A stretch of 64,000 bases of DNA from Compostibacter hankyongensis (GTDB lineage: Bacteria; Bacteroidota; Bacteroidia; Chitinophagales; Chitinophagaceae), in NCBI RefSeq assembly GCF_039541075.1, contig NZ_BAABFN010000001.1:1184665-1248664 (forward strand), read 5' to 3'. This document shows, in pieces, positions 59,476-64,000 of the stretch. The position numbers were made by a program, and so were the translations under genes. The first letter of the stretch is position 1; each line of letters opens with the position of its first letter. A model generated the notes under the pieces. The model was not told the DNA's origin, made no database searches, and saw nothing but the letters and a program-made list of their open reading frames with translations.

Positions 59476-61862
59476 AATCCCAGGCTCACCCCGACCAGAA
59501 AGTTGGTGCCGGCTTGCGGAAAATAAGAGTTTTCCGTGTGCAGGGCTCCGTCTTCGATATAGCTGTACGTATACCCGTTGGTGTTATATCGTGTATTGAA
59601 CAGGTTGTTTACCAGCAGGTTCAGGCCGATTTCCTTTATCCAGCGCAGGTGCCAGGTATAATTGATCCGCAGGGTATTTACGAAATAAGGATCGAGGCTG
59701 CGACGATCCTTGTCGGAGGTATTGTCCAGGTAGCGAAGGCTTACGTATTTTCCCAGTACCGAGATATCCAGGTTTTTAAGCGGAGTAGCCGTGAAGGTAA
59801 ACCCGGCTACCACATCGGGTGAGAACGCGATATCTGTTTCGCCGTGCTCCACCTTCTTTTGGCCTCCCTCATCATAGTCGTCTATATATTCCGTAAAATG
59901 GTCGATCCGGTTGCGGCTGAAAGCGGCATTGGCCTCCGCGCTGAAGATGCGGGCGAAACGCACCGTCCCGGATAGCTCCAGACCCAGCCGGTAACTTTCA
60001 GGGATGTTGGAACGGGTAAAGGCGCCTACGTCGTTTATCCTGCCGGTAGGTACCAGCTGGTTCCGGTAACTCATGTAATATACATTGGCGTGTATCCGGT
60101 AAGCATCCCCGTTGCGGTCATAGCCGGCTTCGAGATCCTGCAGCTGTTCTGCTTTGGGCGGCTTTTCGGTATTGGCTTCAAAATCGTCGCGGTTGGGCTC
60201 CTTATGGGCAACAGCATAGGAGGCGTACAGGCGGTCTTTTGGAGAAAGCCTGTAGCTCAGGCCGGCTTTGGGATTAAAGAAGTCAAAATGATTCCGTTTT
60301 ACGAGGTCGGGATTTTTGTCGAATCCGTTGATGTTGTACTGCACGGAGCGGTATTGAATATCCAGGAAGGCCTTTAATCCGCCGGCGATGGCCTGTTCTC
60401 CTTTCCAGTACAGGTTGAAATCGTATTTGTGCGCCATGTTGTAATAATACCGGAAATCCTTATCGGCGCCGTATTTTGCCCAGATCACTTCCCCGTAATG
60501 CTTACCGTCGTACCGGTTCCAGCCTCCGCCGAGATTCCAGTCCGGCCCTTTCCCTGTATGGTTGAGGGAGAAGACGGTGCCGTAGAAATAATTGTCCAGC
60601 CAGCGGTCCCGTACGAGGTCAGTCTGCCGGATGGTGTCGTGCGGCAGCATCACATCGGGGATGCCGTAGCCGGAAAGGGATTCATCCGGCAAATACTCTT
60701 CATAATAGCCCTTTCCCCGGGTAAGGAAGGCGGCGACATTGAAGTTCCAGCGTTCGTTGATCTCCTGGTTGAGGAAGAGCTGATAATAGGTTTGTAGGTA
60801 ATTGTCCGTCTGGTTTTCATAATAGCTGCCGTCCGGTTTCAGGCCGAGCCCGTTATAAGTGCGGTTGCCGGCTTTCAGGGTATCTTCCGGTACCCCGTTC
60901 CAGGCCTGGTAGGTCTTTTCCTTGCCCGAAAAAAGATTGAAGCGCAGGGATGTTTTTTTGTTCAGGTAAGCGAACGAAGTATAAAAGGATTTGAGATCAG
61001 AGGTAGCGCGGTCAATATAGCCGTCGGAGGTAATGGAGGAAAGCCGTGCGTCGACCGTAAAATGGTTGTTGAGCAATCCGGTACCGGCTTTTACGGTATG
61101 CTTCCAGGTGTTGAAGGAGCCGTAGGAATTGTCGATCTCCCCATAGGCTTTTTCATGAAACTCATTGGTGCTCAGGTTGAGCGTAGCCCCGAAAGCGCCG
61201 GCGCCGTTGGTGGAAGTGCCGGCACCGCGCTGCAGCTGCAGGCTGCCGGTGGAAGAAATGAGGTCCGGCAGGTCTACCCAGATGGCGGCCGACGATTCGG
61301 CGTCATTCATGGGTATGCCGTTGATGGTGGCGTTGATCCGGGATGCATCGGTACCGCGCACCCAGAGGCTGGTATAGCCTACCCCCGCTCCCGCATCCGA
61401 ACCGGTCACCACTGAGGGAAGCTGGTTGAGCAGGTAGGGAATATCCTGACCCAGGTTATCTTTTTTGAGGTCTTCCGCAGAAAGTTCGGAGCGCGTGAAG
61501 GGCGCGTCTTTTCCTGCTCGCAGGCTGCTGATCTCCACCGGTTTTACGAAGAGGCCGGTATGGGTGAGCCGGACGGTATAGCCGCTGACATCCTGGTCCA
61601 GGACAATGGTTTTCGTAATGGTCCGATAGCCGATATAGCGGACCGTAAGGGTATAGTTGCCTGAGGGTAATCCTGAAAAGGAGAAACCGCCTTCCGGTCC
61701 GGTCCGGTCCGCGTGGGTGCGCCGGGCCTGCAGCAGCACTGTAGCGTCTGTTAGGGGTTTTCCGTTCTGATCGTCCAGTACTTTTCCTGAGAAATGCAGT
61801 TGTGCAGAAGCTGTGATGCTCATTCCCAGCAGCAGCGTCAGCAGCCGGAGTTTTTTTTGCAT
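59472..61862 (-). CDS. TonB-dependent outer-membrane receptor, probably for thiamine or its phosphates
   Basis: The 796-residue receptor has a signal peptide (MQKKLRLLTLLLGMSITASA, then Q), a CarboxypepD-like regulatory domain (HFSGKVLDDQNGKPLTDATV), and a plug with LWVRGTDASRINATINGIP and LQLQRGAGTSTNGAGAFGA. The 22-strand type barrel ends in LVGVSLGF. It is not a SusC and has no SusD partner. A TPP riboswitch in its 5' leader marks it as part of thiamine uptake, as known for similar Bacteroidota receptors. The ATG at 61862 gives the signal peptide; the frame upstream through 61961 runs into the leader. Confidence 0.9.
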   Translation of the reverse strand: MQKKLRLLTLLLGMSITASAQLHFSGKVLDDQNGKPLTDATVLLQARRTHADRTGPEGGFSFSGLPSGNYTLTVRYIGYRTITKTIVLDQDVSGYTVRLTHTGLFVKPVEISSLRAGKDAPFTRSELSAEDLKKDNLGQDIPYLLNQLPSVVTGSDAGAGVGYTSLWVRGTDASRINATINGIPMNDAESSAAIWVDLPDLISSTGSLQLQRGAGTSTNGAGAFGATLNLSTNEFHEKAYGEIDNSYGSFNTWKHTVKAGTGLLNNHFTVDARLSSITSDGYIDRATSDLKSFYTSFAYLNKKTSLRFNLFSGKEKTYQAWNGVPEDTLKAGNRTYNGLGLKPDGSYYENQTDNYLQTYYQLFLNQEINERWNFNVAAFLTRGKGYYEEYLPDESLSGYGIPDVMLPHDTIRQTDLVRDRWLDNYFYGTVFSLNHTGKGPDWNLGGGWNRYDGKHYGEVIWAKYGADKDFRYYYNMAHKYDFNLYWKGEQAIAGGLKAFLDIQYRSVQYNINGFDKNPDLVKRNHFDFFNPKAGLSYRLSPKDRLYASYAVAHKEPNRDDFEANTEKPPKAEQLQDLEAGYDRNGDAYRIHANVYYMSYRNQLVPTGRINDVGAFTRSNIPESYRLGLELSGTVRFARIFSAEANAAFSRNRIDHFTEYIDDYDEGGQKKVEHGETDIAFSPDVVAGFTFTATPLKNLDISVLGKYVSLRYLDNTSDKDRRSLDPYFVNTLRINYTWHLRWIKEIGLNLLVNNLFNTRYNTNGYTYSYIEDGALHTENSYFPQAGTNFLVGVSLGF

Positions 61863-62012
61863 GATAAACTGTTTTTTGCGATGCAGCCGGCATTTGTCGA
61901 CGCCATTGCAGCATGCTGTTAAGTCATAGCGCACCGGCCGCCGCAATATTGCATAAAGCAACTTGCGGGGTAGAACGCAAACACCAAAAAACAGGTAAGG
62001 AAAATCATCGCT

Positions 62013-62095
62013 TACCTTTCCTAACCGGCATTACCCGGTCCAGGTTCAACGGGTATGATCTCAGCCTGTCAGTAAGGCACCCCGAGGAGGAATGT
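62013..62095 (-). promoter_or_regulatory. TPP riboswitch (THI element)
   Basis: On the minus strand the THI-box elements appear in order: CGGGGTGCC (62076-62084), GGCTGAGA (62059-62066), ACCCGTTGAACCTG (62041-62054) and TAATGCCGG (62025-62033). The closing stem is TTCCT (62088-62092) with AGGAA (62018-62022). It lies about 150 bases upstream of the TonB receptor start. In Bacteroidota TPP binding usually shuts expression down. No clear terminator was identified downstream, so the mechanism is open. Confidence 0.95.
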
Positions 62096-62138
62096 TGATT
62101 TATGAACAGGAGCATTGGCTCCTCCTGCATTCCCGTAG

Positions 62139-62146
62139 CAAAGGTA
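62139..62146 (-). promoter_or_regulatory. Candidate -7 element of the TPP-controlled receptor gene
   Basis: TACCTTTG on the minus strand matches TAnnTTTG and lies 44 bases upstream of the riboswitch. A TTTG at 62172-62175 is a possible -33 element but its 25-base spacing is long. A small AGGAGC/GCTCCT hairpin (62108-62123) lies between promoter and riboswitch. Confidence 0.5.
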
Positions 62147-62198
62147 TTAAAGCCGTATGGAATTAAAAAAACAAAAAATAATTTTCGTTCCGGAAAGG

Positions 62199-63896
62199 CT
62201 AATCGCCGGTCTTCTTTATCGTAAAGCTTGCCCGTTCTTCCTTGTTCCAGTCTTTCAGCTGTTGTGCCGCTGTTTCATCCGTATCGGGGTAATGGGGGCT
62301 GTAGAGCAGGGTCTCTGTTCGTTTTGCCGGTTTCCCGTTTTGTACAAATCCCGGTCCCCTTTCCTGAAGATATTCCACCAGGCGGCTGCGCCACAGCGCT
62401 ATTTCGTCTTTTCTCTCCGTTGCATTGACGAGGTTGCGGCTTTCTTTCGGATCTTTCCCCAGATCAAAGAACTGTTCCTGGCCTGTGCGGAAGAACCAGA
62501 TATATTTGGCTTTGCCATCGGTGACGGCCGCCCAGTAATTATTTTTCCAGTAAGTGGTTGCATGCTCTATGCCGATATATTTGCGCCATCCGGAGCGCTC
62601 GCCGCGGATAAGCTTCAACAGGCTCTTTCCGTCCATATTGGCAGGTATCTGCTGTCCGGAGACTTGAAGAAAGGTGGGCAGAAAGTCCTGCAGTCCCACC
62701 GGTGCATCCAGCACGCTTCCCTTTTTGACAGCCGTGTCAAAACCTGCCGGCCATTTAAAGATGCAGGGTATCCGCACCGAACCTTCGTACGGGTATGTTT
62801 TTCTCCAGTGATAATGGTCTCCCATCTCATCGCCATGATCTGCGGTGAAGCAGATAACGGCATGATCGTACATGCCCCGCTCTTTTAGCTTGGCAATGAT
62901 CTTTCCCACCTGGTCGTCAATAAAAGTGATGCTGGCGTAGTAGTGCTTTTTTGTCTTCCTGGCTTCGGCTTCTCCGAAATCCCCGATGGCCGCATCCGCC
63001 GGTCCTGTCCGGGGAATAGCCTTCCTTTTCGTGTCATCTTCGGAATAATTATAGATTTCGCCGTCCCATTCTCCTTTTGCAGGAGCGGGGATATCTGCTC
63101 CTGCATACATGTCGATATAGCGTTGCGGAGGATCGTAGGGACTGTGGGGTCTTTCAAATGAAATTTTGAGATAAAGCGGGGCGTCCAGGTTATAGTTATC
63201 AATGAATTCGACGGCGGTCTGTCCGGTCCAGTGGGTAGGATGCAGCTTTTCATCAAGCGCGTAGGGCCCTGCCAGCCGGCTGTTCCAGCCCAGACCGGTT
63301 TTATCCGGGTCTTCTCCGGGTGCCTGCAGCCTGAACCAGTCGCGGTAATCGCTTACATAGCCTTCCTGCTCTATCCTGCCGCTTTCGTCCACCAGCGTGC
63401 CATTGAATCCATGGAGGGCCTTCTGCGGGAACCAATGATTTTTGCCGATGCCGAACGTATAGTACCCGCCTTCCCCCAGCATGCGGGGAAGCTCGTATTT
63501 GTATTTTCGCGCCACGCGCCCGTAGCCCAGCAAACCGTGATGCCAGGGGTCCATTCCGGTAAGCAGACAGGTCCTTGCCGGGGTACAGCTTGGCGCTGAG
63601 CTATAAGCCCTGTTGAAAAGCGTTCCTTCCCTGGCCAGCGCATCGATGTTCGGGGTCTTGATGGCGGGATTTCCTGCACAGCCGAGCGCATCTCCCCGGT
63701 GCTGATCGGTCATGATCAGGATGATGTGCGGCTGCTTAGGAGTCTTTGCCGGACGTTTTGTTATGTCCTGTGACGATGTTGTCGGCCGGTGTCCGTCTTT
63801 TCCCCATAACAGGAAAGACGGCGCCAGGCAGGGGCCCAGTGCCAGTCCGCCAAGTTGTTTCAGCGCCTGCTTCCGGGAGATGTTTTGCTTGCTCAT
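62199..63896 (-). CDS. Arylsulfatase-family (S1) sulfatase
   Basis: The 565-residue sulfatase has the metal-site start HIILIMTDQHRGDALGC, the formylglycine motif SCTPARTCLLTG with Cys104 in CxPxR so that FGE-type activation is expected, GIGKNHWF with the catalytic Lys/His, and the C-terminal CFTADHGDEMGDH. The N-terminus resembles a TAT-type signal in which the twin arginines are RK (NISRKQALKQLGG). It removes sulfate from a sugar or phenol; a sulfated polysaccharide is the usual target in this phylum. The ATG at 63896 is chosen; another at 63941 adds 15 residues. It lies upstream of the TPP-controlled receptor but is not preceded by the riboswitch itself. Confidence 0.93.
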   Translation of the reverse strand: MSKQNISRKQALKQLGGLALGPCLAPSFLLWGKDGHRPTTSSQDITKRPAKTPKQPHIILIMTDQHRGDALGCAGNPAIKTPNIDALAREGTLFNRAYSSAPSCTPARTCLLTGMDPWHHGLLGYGRVARKYKYELPRMLGEGGYYTFGIGKNHWFPQKALHGFNGTLVDESGRIEQEGYVSDYRDWFRLQAPGEDPDKTGLGWNSRLAGPYALDEKLHPTHWTGQTAVEFIDNYNLDAPLYLKISFERPHSPYDPPQRYIDMYAGADIPAPAKGEWDGEIYNYSEDDTKRKAIPRTGPADAAIGDFGEAEARKTKKHYYASITFIDDQVGKIIAKLKERGMYDHAVICFTADHGDEMGDHYHWRKTYPYEGSVRIPCIFKWPAGFDTAVKKGSVLDAPVGLQDFLPTFLQVSGQQIPANMDGKSLLKLIRGERSGWRKYIGIEHATTYWKNNYWAAVTDGKAKYIWFFRTGQEQFFDLGKDPKESRNLVNATERKDEIALWRSRLVEYLQERGPGFVQNGKPAKRTETLLYSPHYPDTDETAAQQLKDWNKEERASFTIKKTGD

Positions 63897-64000
63897 CCTG
63901 TTCTTTTTATAAGAACAAACGTCTTGTGCTATTAAAAACATAATGCGTGTTTGATCTTTGAAATTTTGAGTCCATTTTTGAAATTGATAAACTGGAGTAA

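Overview
The window comes from a GC-rich member of the Bacteroidota, most likely Chitinophagaceae (Chitinophaga-like). The signs are two SusC/SusD pairs, a fused aspartokinase-homoserine dehydrogenase, the Bacteroidota N-acylornithine carbamoyltransferase route to arginine, an omega-type NagB fused to a PIG-L domain, and promoters of the TTG / TAnnTTTG type. No rRNA, tRNA, insertion sequence, prophage or CRISPR array was seen. Genes are densely packed on both strands.

Layout. 1-9082: housekeeping genes: the end of atpG, scpB, a CorC-type membrane protein, oxyR, a secreted coiled-coil protein, dnaG, and the chaperone pair cbpA-cbpM. 9340-20873 (minus strand): a glycan locus with SusD, SusC, a LacI regulator, a DAACS symporter, NagB-PIG-L and a GH20 hexosaminidase, pointing to GlcNAc-containing glycans. 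21029-26098: thrABC behind a classical-looking Thr/Ile attenuator. 26166-30974: a DUF3472-type secreted protein, an exported LRR protein, and a tightly overlapping vapB-vapC-cutC-phosphodiesterase operon. 31035-37610: aspartylglucosaminidase, a ROK kinase, two sugar MFS porters and galK, which fit salvage of GlcNAc and galactose from glycoproteins. 37687-49096: a second polysaccharide locus (Gfo/Idh/MocA oxidoreductase, SusC, SusD, DUF4838 protein, GH2-like enzyme). 49145-59475: a long arginine operon (acyltransferase, argG, cupin, argC, argD, argF', argB, argE, GNAT, argH) behind a structured leader and interrupted by an AT-rich four-helix-bundle (S23-type) gene. 59472-63896: a TPP-riboswitch-controlled TonB receptor and a sulfatase.

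The most unusual signals are non-coding. First, about a dozen intergenic islands consist of degenerate heptad arrays in a recurring modular order: a CCCCTAAAGGGG palindrome, AAAGGTG-type heptads, a GCATTTTAAG core, then TTTAAAG/TCTAAGG or TTTGATGA heptads, then AAACCGG heptads. They nearly always start at a stop codon in the gene's sense direction and in places supply the last codons of the protein. Second, a leader upstream of thrABC encodes a 34-residue peptide rich in Thr and Ile, followed by a strong terminator hairpin. Third, the 270-nt leader of the arginine operon has a closing 9-bp helix, nested helices and a short open frame ending in an arginine-rich stretch. The second and third together suggest leader-based control of amino-acid operons in this organism.
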